A program made the translations under genes and the position numbers. Of a DNA stretch of 64,000 nucleotides, positions 27,976 to 37,413 are shown piece by piece. The notes below the pieces were generated by a model. That model saw only the letters and a list, made by a program, of their open reading frames with translations. It made no database searches and was not told the DNA's origin. Position 1 is the first letter of the stretch. Every line of letters starts with the position of its first letter. Source of the DNA: an uncultured Actinomycetes bacterium (GTDB lineage: Bacteria > Actinomycetota > Acidimicrobiia > Acidimicrobiales > RAAP-2); the NCBI GenBank assembly GCA_903924205.1, contig CAIYAP010000004.1, forward strand, positions 164,801 to 228,800, given 5' to 3'.

Positions 27976-28727
27976 GGGATCCTCCGAGCCAACGGCTCCG
28001 GGAGACGCTCTTTTAGCTTGAGCAAGGCTCCGGGAAGACCGCGGAATTGCAGTGGCACATCTTCGGGCAGCAAGTGACCGTAGAAGGCGTCACGAATTTG
28101 CTTTGATCCCGTCGCGACATCATCTCGGTTCTCGCTTTGACCCGCTTCGGCCGCACGTACACCCACCCCGAGGTCGCCGGACCACGACGTCACGCCCTCA
28201 AAGCTGGCGTCTCCCGCCGGTGAGGTCGCGCGCATCCAGCCACCGGTCATGGCCGACTCGCCGTCGCGCCAGTCTTCCCACGGCAAGCGTTGAGGCTGAC
28301 CGTCATCACCGACGAGCAGTTCACGCTTGGTGTAAATCGCGTCAGAGCGGTTGGTGAAGGAGAACTCGAATAGTTTCGATTCGGTAATGGCTTGCGTGGG
28401 GCACGCTTCGACGCACATGTCGCAGTGGATGCAGCGCAGATAATTGATTTCGTAGACGTAGCCGTAACGCTCACCGGGGCTGACCGGGTGGTCGGCGGGG
28501 TTGTCGAGTCCACGAACACGAATACAGTCCGCGGGGCACACACCGGCGCACAGCTCACAGCCGATGCACTTTTCCATGCCGTCTTCATAACGGTTGAGGA
28601 CATGGCGTCCGTGTTGGCGCGGCTGCTTGGGCCGCTTGTTCTCGGGGTAACTCACCGTGACGCGAGGACGCGGCAAGTGGCGCAGCGTCAGGGTGAAACC
28701 ACCGAAGAAGGTGCGAAAGCGACTCAC
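27972..28727 (-). CDS. nuoI: NADH-quinone oxidoreductase subunit I with long C-terminal extension
   Basis: Carries the two [4Fe-4S] clusters N6a and N6b that pass electrons towards subunit B. Ligands: Cys54, 57, 60 and 64 in the first CxxCxxCxxxC motif and Cys99, 102, 105 and 109 in the second. 251 aa, about 70-80 residues longer than the usual bacterial form; the extra part after residue 170 is Gly/Ser/Asp-rich and of no recognised function. ATGA overlap with nuoH. Confidence 0.95.
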   Translation of the reverse strand: MSRFRTFFGGFTLTLRHLPRPRVTVSYPENKRPKQPRQHGRHVLNRYEDGMEKCIGCELCAGVCPADCIRVRGLDNPADHPVSPGERYGYVYEINYLRCIHCDMCVEACPTQAITESKLFEFSFTNRSDAIYTKRELLVGDDGQPQRLPWEDWRDGESAMTGGWMRATSPAGDASFEGVTSWSGDLGVGVRAAEAGQSENRDDVATGSKQIRDAFYGHLLPEDVPLQFRGLPGALLKLKERLPEPLARRIP

Positions 28728-29959
28728 GCGTCACCCTTTCCATCGGTCATTTGGCGAAGGACATATCCCGGCAGCGGGCGGCGGCCAACAGTGGGCAGGA
28801 TTGCCTCGTCGCCTTCCGAGCGCTCGCGACCGAGATCAAAGGCGCGCGTCAGCAGCAGAGCACCGGCTAGTCCCGCGGCGGCCAAGGCAAAGCCCCAGGC
28901 CGGCGACACCATGAAGCCCGCAACCAGCAACATCCAGGCCAAGGAAATCGGAATCAAGTAGCGCCAGCCCAAGTCCATGAGTTGGTCGTAACGAAAGCGC
29001 GGCAGGGCGGCACGGAACCACACGTAGGCGAAGCAGAACAGCGTCGTCTTACCCAGGAAGTACAGGATGGGAAATACCCATCGCAGGTGCGGAATGTTCG
29101 GAATCGGACCGGCGGGACCACCGAAGAACAGGGTCACCATGATGGCCGACATCGTGATGGTGTTCATGAATTCGGCCAAGAAGAAGAGCGCGAAACGCAG
29201 CGATGAGTACTCAGTGTGGAAACCACCTACGAGCTCAGACTCAGCTTCCACCACGTCGAAGGGTGGACGGTTGAGTTCCGCGGTGATGGCGATGAGGAAG
29301 ATGACGAAGGGAACGAAGCCGAGGTGAATCAGGTTCCAGCGCCACAGCGAGCCACCCTGCGCCACCACGATGTCGTGCGTCGACAAGGAACCCGAGGCCA
29401 GCACCACCGTCACGATGCTCATGCCCAGCGCCGCTTCGTAGCTGATCATCTGGGCTGAGGCGCGTACCGACGACATGAGCGGGTACTTCGACCCCGAGGA
29501 CCAACCAGCCAAGATCACGCCGTAGACCGAAATACCCGACATCGCGAGTAGGAGCAAGATGCCAATCGGGGTGTCCGCCACCTGCAGGAAGAAAGTGTGG
29601 TGCGCCAGCGTCACGCTGCCACCTACTGGCACCAACGAGAAGGTGATCAGCGCCGGAATGAGGGCCAGGTAGGGCGCCAACTTGAACGTGAAGGGGTCGG
29701 CTTCCGCGGGAAGTAAGTCTTCCTTAAAGAAGAGCTTGATGCCGTCGGCCAGCGTCTGGAGAAGTCCAAAGGGTCCCCAGCGGTTCGGTCCGATGCGGCT
29801 TTGCATGTCCGAAATGACCTTGCGCTCAAACCAAATCATCAATGTGACGCAGCCCATCAGTGCGCCGAAGGCCACCAACACTCGGATCAGGGCAATCAGA
29901 ACGATGGCCAAAGTCGAGTGACCATTGAAGAGCGGGTCGATGGCGAACAAGTGGTTCAT
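28724..29959 (-). CDS. nuoH: NADH-quinone oxidoreductase subunit H
   Basis: Membrane subunit that helps form the quinone chamber. 411 aa from an ATG that overlaps the nuoG stop (ATGA). Hallmarks: MIWFERKVISDMQSRIGPNR, GPFGLLQTLADGIKLFFKED, NRPPFDVVEAESELVGGFHTEYS (family motif, acidic loop) and a C-terminal RYDQLMDLGW segment. About eight to nine helices; the last helices extend beyond the usual length. Confidence 0.95.
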   Translation of the reverse strand: MNHLFAIDPLFNGHSTLAIVLIALIRVLVAFGALMGCVTLMIWFERKVISDMQSRIGPNRWGPFGLLQTLADGIKLFFKEDLLPAEADPFTFKLAPYLALIPALITFSLVPVGGSVTLAHHTFFLQVADTPIGILLLLAMSGISVYGVILAGWSSGSKYPLMSSVRASAQMISYEAALGMSIVTVVLASGSLSTHDIVVAQGGSLWRWNLIHLGFVPFVIFLIAITAELNRPPFDVVEAESELVGGFHTEYSSLRFALFFLAEFMNTITMSAIMVTLFFGGPAGPIPNIPHLRWVFPILYFLGKTTLFCFAYVWFRAALPRFRYDQLMDLGWRYLIPISLAWMLLVAGFMVSPAWGFALAAAGLAGALLLTRAFDLGRERSEGDEAILPTVGRRPLPGYVLRQMTDGKGDA

Positions 29960-32574
29960 CGTGACTCCATCCGAACTTCGGTCACCAGCGATGCCCCGAC
30001 GCCCCACGTCGCCAAGACGTCGTCACCGTCGACGCCCTCGGCGTGGAAGGGGACAACCACCGTTCCCTTGGTGGTTGCGTCGTCGATACTCACCGGCAAG
30101 CGAACTACGCCGCCCTCGCCCGGGAATCTCACGATGTCACCCTCGTTGATGCCCAGGCGGTTGGCGTCATAGGGATTCACCGTGGCGACCGACGCCGCCA
30201 CGAGCGGATTAAACGCGCTGGTGGCCGACACGGCGACGCCACCGTCGTAGAGGTACGGGGCCACCACCACGCGCAATGAGTATGCATCGGCGGCGGGGTT
30301 CTGCGGCGCAGGTGGCTGCGGGAGATCCGACCAGGTCGAGGGCGACCAGGTGGCCGAGGTCACGGCATCGACGGCCACGGCGCCCGCACGAGCCAGCAAG
30401 CCCACGGCGTCGGCACTGCGAACGCCCGGGAAGGCCACGGGGTCAAGCGCGAGGCGCGCCGACTGGTCACCCGTGACGCCGGTAATCACGCCATCGCCGT
30501 GACCGTCGCGGAGCACGGAGGCGGTCGGGTAACCGAGCAATTCTTCGATCACGCGAGCGGTGTCCGTGGCATCGGTGAGACCGAGGTTCTGGCCGAACTC
30601 TTCGGCCAGTTCACTTGCCACGGCGATGTCCGACCAGGTACCCGACGGCGCGGTGACCTTGGCGGCCACCGCCGTCACGCGACCTTCGAAGTTGGTCACC
30701 GTGCCGGTTCGTTCATGGTCAATCGCCACGGGCAACACCACGTCGGCGTAGGCCAAATCGTCGCCACCATTGCCGGCCACCACGATGACCGAGGCGCGCT
30801 CGAGAGCGTTGATGGCCTGTGGGCGATTTACCACGTTGTCGAGGAGTGAACCGAGGAGGAGAAGTGCGGACTGCTCGCCCGAGGCCATGGCGGCGACCTG
30901 CTCATCGACACGGCGACCACGAGTCGTGGCGACGCGGCGACCCGGCGCGAGGCCCGGACCAAAGCCGAGATCGAAGGCGCCACCGAGGTTGGCTCGACGC
31001 CACGTCGGCAAAAAGCGAGCACCCGGAAGTGCGGCGGCCAGGGAGCGAATTGCGGCGTCAGTCACATCGGCGGACTCGGCGTAGTTGGCACGACCCACGA
31101 CCACGACCACTCCCTCACCATTCGATCCGATGAGGCGCTGAGCCTCGGCGAGTTCGTCGCGCGAAAAGGCGGTGCCCTGAGGGTGAAGCTCGAGTTGTGC
31201 CAGCGCCGAGTGGTCGCCCGTCACGGCGGCAGCCACGAGATGCGTCTCACCGGGGCGAACGGCTAAGCGCACGCGAGCGATAGACGACTGTGAGGATGCA
31301 CCGGTGGTGAGGGCCACCACGTTGGTGCGGCCCGCGGTCACCGATTGGCGAAGGCGCAGGTGGAGCACTGGCGCCACGGCAGCGATATCGGCGCCGATGA
31401 CGACGACGGTGCAGGCCTCGGCCGCGTCGTTGATGCTCGCCCGGGGCACCAGGCTCCACGTCGCGGCATCACCCGCGTCTCCAAAGGAAGCGTCGATCGA
31501 GTCAGTACCGATGACGTCTCTCGCGAAGCGCTGCCACGCGAAGAGGCTTTCGTTGGTCAAGCGGGCTCCACCGACAACGCCGGACTTAGCCGCGCCGGAT
31601 TCACGCAAGATGGTGGCGGCAGCGCTGAGGGCTTCGCCCCAGTTCGCCGGCGTCAAGGTGCCGTTTCGACGAATCAGAGGCGTGGTGAGACGCGTGCGTG
31701 GGTCGAGCACGTCGCCCGTGCCCTCGTCACTCTGCGCCGCTTCGAAAGTGAAGCGACCCTTGTCGCACATCCAGCCGTGGTTTACGGCATCGCTATCCAC
31801 ACCGAGCAAACGCGTGATGCGGTCACCCGAGGACTGCACGGCAACGCGACAGCCCATGGCACACGAGGTGCAGGTGCTCTCGACTTGCTCGAGGTCCCAG
31901 GGCCGCGCGGTGAAGCGATACGGCTTGGCGGTCAATGCGCCCACCGGGCAAATCTGCACGGTGTTGCCCGAGAATACCGAGTCAAACGGTTCCGTCGGGA
32001 AAGGGGCAACTTCAATGCTGTCACCACGACCCGAGAAAGTGATTTGGGCGTCGCCCGCCACGTCGGCGGCAAAGCGGGTGCAGCGACTGCACTGAATGCA
32101 GCGCTCGCGGTCAAGGAGGACCAATTCGCCAATCGAAATGGGCTTCGCGAAGTGCCGCTTCTCTTCGATGAATCGAGTTTCGCCTGATCCGTGCGCGAGA
32201 GTCTGGTCTTGCAGGGGGCACTCGCCACCCTTGTCGCAGACGGGGCAGTCAAGGGGGTGATTCGCGAGGATGAATTCCAAGACGCCGTCTTGCGCCTTCT
32301 TTACCTTGTCGCTGTCGGTGGTGACCACCATGTCCGGCTGCACCGAGATGTAGCAGGAGGGCTGCAGGGTCGCGCCGCGCGGTCCGTCGACTTCGACAAG
32401 GCACATGCGACAGACACCGACGGACTCCATGCGGGGGTGGTAGCAAAAGCGGGGAATGTACTCACCGGCGCGTTCTGCGGCGGCGATGAGCATTTCGCCC
32501 TTGAACGCCTCGACCTCGCGGCCGTTCAGCTTGATCGTGACAGATTCGCGAGACTCAGGCATAAGTACATCCAT
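29956..32574 (-). CDS. nuoG: NADH-quinone oxidoreductase subunit G
   Basis: Large peripheral subunit with several iron-sulfur clusters, 872 aa. The N-terminus holds the [2Fe-2S] ligands (CYHP...GVCRMC...SC), the CPVCDKGGECPLQD cluster motif with the His-bearing HGSGETRF segment, and CIQCSRCTRF. A further CTSCAMGC plus a distant Cys indicates that the off-pathway N7 cluster is retained. The C-terminal half is a degenerate molybdopterin oxidoreductase fold, rich in Ala/Val. Start is the ATG at 32574, overlapping nuoF by 20 nt; an ATG at 32562 would shorten the overlap to 8 nt. Confidence 0.95.
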   Translation of the reverse strand: MDVLMPESRESVTIKLNGREVEAFKGEMLIAAAERAGEYIPRFCYHPRMESVGVCRMCLVEVDGPRGATLQPSCYISVQPDMVVTTDSDKVKKAQDGVLEFILANHPLDCPVCDKGGECPLQDQTLAHGSGETRFIEEKRHFAKPISIGELVLLDRERCIQCSRCTRFAADVAGDAQITFSGRGDSIEVAPFPTEPFDSVFSGNTVQICPVGALTAKPYRFTARPWDLEQVESTCTSCAMGCRVAVQSSGDRITRLLGVDSDAVNHGWMCDKGRFTFEAAQSDEGTGDVLDPRTRLTTPLIRRNGTLTPANWGEALSAAATILRESGAAKSGVVGGARLTNESLFAWQRFARDVIGTDSIDASFGDAGDAATWSLVPRASINDAAEACTVVVIGADIAAVAPVLHLRLRQSVTAGRTNVVALTTGASSQSSIARVRLAVRPGETHLVAAAVTGDHSALAQLELHPQGTAFSRDELAEAQRLIGSNGEGVVVVVGRANYAESADVTDAAIRSLAAALPGARFLPTWRRANLGGAFDLGFGPGLAPGRRVATTRGRRVDEQVAAMASGEQSALLLLGSLLDNVVNRPQAINALERASVIVVAGNGGDDLAYADVVLPVAIDHERTGTVTNFEGRVTAVAAKVTAPSGTWSDIAVASELAEEFGQNLGLTDATDTARVIEELLGYPTASVLRDGHGDGVITGVTGDQSARLALDPVAFPGVRSADAVGLLARAGAVAVDAVTSATWSPSTWSDLPQPPAPQNPAADAYSLRVVVAPYLYDGGVAVSATSAFNPLVAASVATVNPYDANRLGINEGDIVRFPGEGGVVRLPVSIDDATTKGTVVVPFHAEGVDGDDVLATWGVGASLVTEVRMESR

Positions 32575-33859
32575 CGTTAGTCGCGTGCGCGACGAATTCG
32601 TCGCGGAACATCTTGATCGCCGAATGAATTGACGACGGAATTGATGGTCCGAGCACGCAGATAGTCGTTTGTTGCGGTGGCCACAGCAGCCCCGGAGAGA
32701 TGTTGTCGCAGAGGTCGAGCAGCAAGTCGATGTCGTCGATGCGACCGCCGCCGTGCTCTAAGCGATACATGATTCGCTCGAGCCAGCCCGACCCTTCACG
32801 ACACGGCGTGCACTGTCCGCAGGACTCACGCGAAAAGAACTTCGTGATGCGCCACGCGGCGCGCACGGGACAGGTGGCTTCATCGAAGACGACGATCGAG
32901 CCCGAACCGAGCATGGAGGCCTGGTTCGCTACTTCGTCCTGGCCGAGCGGCACATCGAGTTGGTCCGGTCCAAACCACGGGGCGGACACGCCACCGGGGA
33001 TGAAGGCCTTGAGCTTGCCGCCGCCCACAATCCCGTTGCCGAGTTGCGGGTCAAAGATGATGTCTCGGAAGGTGTTCTTCACCATCTCGAGTTCGAACAT
33101 GCCGGGGTTGTTGACGCGACCCGACAGAGCAAACAAGCGAGTACCGGTTGAACGACCCTCACCCAGAGCAGCGAACGCCGCTCCCCCGTGACGAATGATC
33201 CACGGCAAGTTCGACATCGTTTCGACGTTGTTCACCACCGTGGGCTCGCCGTACAGGCCATTGACGGCGGGGAAGAACGGCGGTTTGATACGCGGGAAAC
33301 CGCGCTTACCTTCGAGCGCTTCGATCAGCGACGTCTCTTCACCACAGATGTACGCGCCGGCACCGGGGTGCACCACGATGTCGAGCGAGAAGCCCGAACC
33401 GAAGATGTTCTGGCCGAGTGCGCCGTGGTCGTAGGCATCGTTGATCGCCTGCTGCACGCGTTCGAGTCCGAGAGCGAATTCACCACGCAGGAAGATGAAC
33501 GCCTGGGTGACCTGCAGGGCGTAGGCCGCAATGGTCACGCCCTCGATGAGTTGGTGTGGCTCGTGCTCGACGAGGTAGTGGTCCTTGAAGGTGGCCGGCT
33601 CTGATTCGTCACCGTTGATGACGAGGTAGGTCACCGCGTTCTTGCGCAGCATGGACCACTTACGGCCGGCGGGGAAACCCGCACCACCACGACCGAGCAA
33701 AGAGGCCGCGTCAACTTCGGCGGCCACTTGTTCGGGGAACATGCCGAGGGCCTTCTTCAGCCCGTCGAAACCCGAGGTGGCGAGAAAACGCGTCAGCGTG
33801 TGGCTGTCGGCGTGCTCGCGACGTGACGAGACAATGGGGGCAGCAGTCAAGGTGGCCAC
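32555..33859 (-). CDS. nuoF: NADH-quinone oxidoreductase subunit F
   Basis: NADH-binding subunit with FMN and the N3 [4Fe-4S] cluster; entry point of electrons. 434 aa starting at a GTG that overlaps the nuoE stop by one base (TAGTG). FMN site LGRGGAGFPAGRKWS (about 54-68), NADH site GEETSLIEALEGKRG, and cluster ligands in SCGQCTPCREG with a distal Cys. All conserved. Confidence 0.96.
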   Translation of the reverse strand: MATLTAAPIVSSRREHADSHTLTRFLATSGFDGLKKALGMFPEQVAAEVDAASLLGRGGAGFPAGRKWSMLRKNAVTYLVINGDESEPATFKDHYLVEHEPHQLIEGVTIAAYALQVTQAFIFLRGEFALGLERVQQAINDAYDHGALGQNIFGSGFSLDIVVHPGAGAYICGEETSLIEALEGKRGFPRIKPPFFPAVNGLYGEPTVVNNVETMSNLPWIIRHGGAAFAALGEGRSTGTRLFALSGRVNNPGMFELEMVKNTFRDIIFDPQLGNGIVGGGKLKAFIPGGVSAPWFGPDQLDVPLGQDEVANQASMLGSGSIVVFDEATCPVRAAWRITKFFSRESCGQCTPCREGSGWLERIMYRLEHGGGRIDDIDLLLDLCDNISPGLLWPPQQTTICVLGPSIPSSIHSAIKMFRDEFVAHATNDGCTYA

Positions 33860-34479
33860 TACTTCGTCTCCTGAGCTTTCCGGGCGTCACGGGCATCGCC
33901 CGCGACGGCGCGCTCGGCCGCGAGGGCGTCGCGTGTGTTGCGAAGAACGCCATTGCGGCGAACGCGAATCAAGGTGCCGTGTGGCGGGATGTCGCTGTCG
34001 CGACGACCCTCACGAATCTCACCAATCATCTGGTCAAAGGTCTCGGGCGTCGTCGTGCGTACGAAACGGTGGTTCACCTGCACACACGGTGCGATGTTGC
34101 AGTCGGCGAGGCACTCGGCCTCCTCGAGAGTGAACATCCCGTCCGCAGACGTCCCACCGACGGAGCATCCCAGCGTGCTCTGCGCGTGATCGAGCAGCTC
34201 CTCGCCACCGGCCAAGAGGCACGAGATATTGGTGCAGACCGCGACCACGTATTTGCCCACGGGCTCAAGGAAAAACATGTCGTAGAACGAGGCCGTGCCC
34301 TGCACGTCAGCGGGCGTGGTGCCAGTGAGTTCGGCTACTTCCGCCATGCCCGCGTCGCTGAGGTAGCCGTCCTGTTCCTGCGCGAGGTGCAGCAAGGGCA
34401 ACATCGCGGAGCGACGGTTCGGATAGAGGGCGACGAGTTCTTCGGCGCGTTGGCGTAATTCAGTGCTGAAATGGCTCAT
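33859..34479 (-). CDS. nuoE: NADH-quinone oxidoreductase subunit E
   Basis: Carries the N1a [2Fe-2S] cluster in a thioredoxin-like fold. Ligands Cys82, Cys87, Cys123 and Cys127 are visible. 206 aa; the C-terminal 40 residues after the core are charged and probably disordered, longer than in many homologues. The ATG overlaps the nuoD stop (ATGA). Confidence 0.95.
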   Translation of the reverse strand: MSHFSTELRQRAEELVALYPNRRSAMLPLLHLAQEQDGYLSDAGMAEVAELTGTTPADVQGTASFYDMFFLEPVGKYVVAVCTNISCLLAGGEELLDHAQSTLGCSVGGTSADGMFTLEEAECLADCNIAPCVQVNHRFVRTTTPETFDQMIGEIREGRRDSDIPPHGTLIRVRRNGVLRNTRDALAAERAVAGDARDARKAQETK

Positions 34480-35837
34480 CGGTCAACCTCACCCATCACG
34501 GGGTCAATGGTGGAAATAACGGTGATCGTGTCGGACATCATGCCCCCGCGCATCAGCAGCGGAATGGCCTGGAGGTTCACGAAACTCGGGGCACGCACGT
34601 GGATGCGATAAGGCTTCGGTCCACCGTCACTAACGATGTAGCAACCGAGCTCGCCGCGTGGCGATTCAATAGCGGAGTAAACCTCACCCACCGGTACGTG
34701 GAAACCCTCAGTGAAGAGCTTGAAGTGGTGGATCAGCGCTTCCATGGACTCGTCGATACGTGCGCGCGGTGGCGGCGTGACCTTCGGGTCCTGGGTGCGG
34801 TAGTCGCCGGCGGGCATCATCTCGATGCACTGGCGAACGATGCGCACGGACTCGCGAATTTCGTTGAGGCGAATCGCGTAGCGGTCGAAGTTGTCACCGT
34901 AGGTTCCGGTAATAACGTCGAATTCGACCTGGTCGTAGGCCAAATACGGCATGGTGCGACGAAGGTCCCAGGGTACACCGGTGCTACGCAACAAGGGCCC
35001 CGTCAGCGACAGCGCAATGGCTTCTTCGGCGGTGATGGCCGCGACGCCCTCGAGGCGCTGACGGAAAATCGTCTGGCCGGTCAGGAGCTGGTCATATTCG
35101 AAAGTGCGAGCCCAAATGGTGTCGCAGATGACTTCGACATCATCTTGCCAACCGTCGGGCAAATCGGCGGCAACGCCGCCAGGACGGACGTAGTTGAGGT
35201 TCAGGCGAAGTCCCGCGGTCTTTTCAAAAAAGGCCAGGATGAGTTCACGCTCGCGAAGACCGTAGATCATCATCGAGGTTGAGCCGAGGTCCATACCGTT
35301 CGTTGCCATCCACACCAAGTGGCTCGACATGCGATTGAGCTCGCTCATCATCATGCGAATCCAGGTGGCGCGCTCAGGCACTTCGATGTTGAGCAACTTC
35401 TCCACCGCCATGGAGTAACCGAGTTCGTTGGTCACCGGGCTGAGGTAATCCATTCGGGTGACGTTGGTGCCGCCCTGCACGTACGAGAGCTCTTCGCCCG
35501 TCTTTTCCATGCCCGTGTGCAGGTAGCCAATGACGGGCTTCGAGCGCAATACCGTCTCACCATCGAGTTCGAGCATGATGCGCAGCACGCCGTGCGTCGA
35601 GGGGTGACTCGGACCCATGTTGATGATCATGGTTTCGTCGTCATCGCGTTCGACGTCGATGTTGTTCGGGTCGAGAGCGCGCCCGTCGACCTTCAAAACG
35701 GCGCCCAACTCGCGACGAAGTTCGTCAGCGCCGGTCTGTTCACGACGGAACATCTCCTGGGCGCCCTCACTCGTTTCCGCGACGAGAAGCGCCTCACGCT
35801 CAATGGAGCGAACGGTGGTCGGAGTGATGTCGCTCAT
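34476..35837 (-). CDS. nuoD: NADH-quinone oxidoreductase subunit D
   Basis: Forms the quinone-binding site together with subunit B. 453 aa; the first 65 residues are an extra N-terminal stretch rich in charged residues before the conserved core begins at MGPSHPSTHGVLR. YLHTGMEK and the RYAIRLNEIRES segment are present, as is a C-terminal SPRGELGCYIVSDGG motif. ATGA overlap with nuoC. Confidence 0.95.
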   Translation of the reverse strand: MSDITPTTVRSIEREALLVAETSEGAQEMFRREQTGADELRRELGAVLKVDGRALDPNNIDVERDDDETMIINMGPSHPSTHGVLRIMLELDGETVLRSKPVIGYLHTGMEKTGEELSYVQGGTNVTRMDYLSPVTNELGYSMAVEKLLNIEVPERATWIRMMMSELNRMSSHLVWMATNGMDLGSTSMMIYGLRERELILAFFEKTAGLRLNLNYVRPGGVAADLPDGWQDDVEVICDTIWARTFEYDQLLTGQTIFRQRLEGVAAITAEEAIALSLTGPLLRSTGVPWDLRRTMPYLAYDQVEFDVITGTYGDNFDRYAIRLNEIRESVRIVRQCIEMMPAGDYRTQDPKVTPPPRARIDESMEALIHHFKLFTEGFHVPVGEVYSAIESPRGELGCYIVSDGGPKPYRIHVRAPSFVNLQAIPLLMRGGMMSDTITVISTIDPVMGEVDR

Positions 35838-36304
35838 CGCGGGCCCGGACCTTCCTTGAATTGCACGGGGACGCGGCCAATGCCGTAGTCCTTGCGAAGC
35901 GGGTGGCCTTCCCAGTCTTCGGGCATCAAGATGCGCGACAGACTGGGGTGGTCGGTAAAGACCACGCCGAACATGTCGTAGGCCTCGCGTTCCATGGCCT
36001 CGACGCCGGCGAAGGCGGAGAAAATGGAGGCAACGACAGAGTCATTCTCCGGGACCTGAACGCGCACACGGCAGCGACGACGCTGCGAGAGGCTGAGGAG
36101 GTTGACCACCACCTCAAAACGCTCAGGGGCAATGCCCTCGGGCAGTTCGCGGCCGGGGTGATTCAAGTAGTCCACCGCGCAGAGGTCGACGGCCATTTCA
36201 AAGCCGTCGTTCTTGAGCTGGTTAATGAGGTCGGGATATTGCTCACGCGTCGGGAAGTAACCCTCCACCGCATTCAGCGCCGGTTGGGTGGCGATGCCGC
36301 TCAC
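35834..36304 (-). CDS. nuoC: NADH-quinone oxidoreductase subunit C
   Basis: Peripheral-arm subunit, 156 aa. The start chosen is the GTG at 36304, which overlaps the nuoB stop as GTGA; an ATG at 36349 would need a 49-nt overlap. The 30-kDa-subunit signature [18 protein letters not shown] and [15 protein letters not shown] are clear. Confidence 0.93.
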   Translation of the reverse strand: MSGIATQPALNAVEGYFPTREQYPDLINQLKNDGFEMAVDLCAVDYLNHPGRELPEGIAPERFEVVVNLLSLSQRRRCRVRVQVPENDSVVASIFSAFAGVEAMEREAYDMFGVVFTDHPSLSRILMPEDWEGHPLRKDYGIGRVPVQFKEGPGPR

Positions 36305-36864
36305 TTGGGGGTCCCCAATCGAACTGCCGTCGGCACTTCGGGCGTCCACGGGCTCTCGGGAGTCACCAGCGCAGCGCCGGCACCCGAGTCGCGACGACGG
36401 GTGATCTCACCGGTGCGCACTTTTTCGTGGAGGGTCAAGATGGCGTGCATCAGCGTTTCAGGGCTCGGCGGGCAGCCGGGCGCGTAGACGTCAACGGGCA
36501 CGATTTGGTCGACACCCTGCACAATGGCGTAGTTATTGAACATTCCACCCGAACTGGCGCAGACGCCCATGGCCAGCACCCACTTGGGCTCCATCATCTG
36601 GTCGTAGACCTGACGCAATACGGGGGCCATCTTTTGACTCACGCGACCGGCGACAATCATCAAGTCGGCCTGACGCGGGGAATTTCGAAACACTTCCATG
36701 CCGAATCGAGCGAGGTCGAAGTCGGCGGCACCCGCGGCCATCATTTCAATCGCGCAACACGCCAGTCCAAAAGAGGCGGGCCACATGGACGCGCGTCGCG
36801 CCCACTTGACTAAATCTTCGAGCGATCCTGTCAAGAAATTGTGAGAGAGATCTTCGAGGGCCAC
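36301..36864 (-). CDS. nuoB: NADH-quinone oxidoreductase subunit B
   Basis: Carries the terminal N2 [4Fe-4S] cluster. Ligands: the tandem Cys36-Cys37, Cys102 and Cys131 in APGCPPSPE. 187 aa starting at GTG, 2 nt after nuoA. The C-terminal 30 residues are Pro-rich and variable. Confidence 0.96.
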   Translation of the reverse strand: MALEDLSHNFLTGSLEDLVKWARRASMWPASFGLACCAIEMMAAGAADFDLARFGMEVFRNSPRQADLMIVAGRVSQKMAPVLRQVYDQMMEPKWVLAMGVCASSGGMFNNYAIVQGVDQIVPVDVYAPGCPPSPETLMHAILTLHEKVRTGEITRRRDSGAGAALVTPESPWTPEVPTAVRLGTPK

Positions 36865-36866
36865 GC

Positions 36867-37319
36867 TTACGCCACCTTGCTGTCGCGCTCGAACGTGATG
36901 CGCGTAATTGTCGACTCAGTAGTGCGGTCCGGCAGACCGCGGGTCAAACGCTTGACCGGGCCCCACGACAGCGCACCCTCGCTGACGAGGAAAATCAGTG
37001 ATCCAAAGACGGTTGCCGAGAACAGCAATACCTCGACGAGGCCGAAGCTGCCGAGTTGCTTGAAGACGACCGCGAAGGGGTACATGAAGACGATTTCGAT
37101 GTCAAAGATGACAAAAATCATGGCGACGAGGTAAAAGCGCACGGGGAAGCGCGTCGGCGGCTCGATTTCGGGGACAATGCCACATTCGTACGGGGCAACC
37201 TTCGCGTCCGTGGGACGCTTGTGCGGTGCCAGCAAGGCTGACGCAACAAACGAACCCGACGCGAAAAGTGCTCCGAGAACGAGCAGTCCCAGTACGGGGA
37301 GATACTGGTCCACGAGCAT
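36867..37319 (-). CDS. nuoA: NADH-quinone oxidoreductase subunit A
   Basis: Three-helix membrane subunit, first gene of the 14-gene complex I operon. Conserved features are YECGIVPE with its loop Cys, the [18 protein letters not shown] helix and a final helix. The start at 37319 (150 aa) is chosen from the family pattern of a few residues before YLPVL; in-frame starts at 37346 (ATG) and 37376 (GTG) also exist and no ribosome site decides. Divergent from the MenJ-like gene; the shared 94-bp region must hold the nuo promoter, but I cannot place it. Confidence 0.9.
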   Translation of the reverse strand: MLVDQYLPVLGLLVLGALFASGSFVASALLAPHKRPTDAKVAPYECGIVPEIEPPTRFPVRFYLVAMIFVIFDIEIVFMYPFAVVFKQLGSFGLVEVLLFSATVFGSLIFLVSEGALSWGPVKRLTRGLPDRTTESTITRITFERDSKVA

Positions 37320-37401
37320 CAGTTCTACCACTTTCCGCGTCGCCATCGGACACTCGGGTGGCGACTCGACGTTCACGGACTGACTTCTCGGTGGACTTCT
37401 T

Positions 37402-37407
37402 TAGAGT
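37402..37407 (+). promoter_or_regulatory. Leaderless promoter -10 of the MenJ-like gene
   Basis: TAGAGT, exactly 6 nt before the GTG start at 37414, with a possible -35 CTGACT at 37380-37385 (16-bp spacer). No ribosome site is present, so transcription probably starts at the start codon. Confidence 0.55.
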
Positions 37408-37413
37408 GACCAT

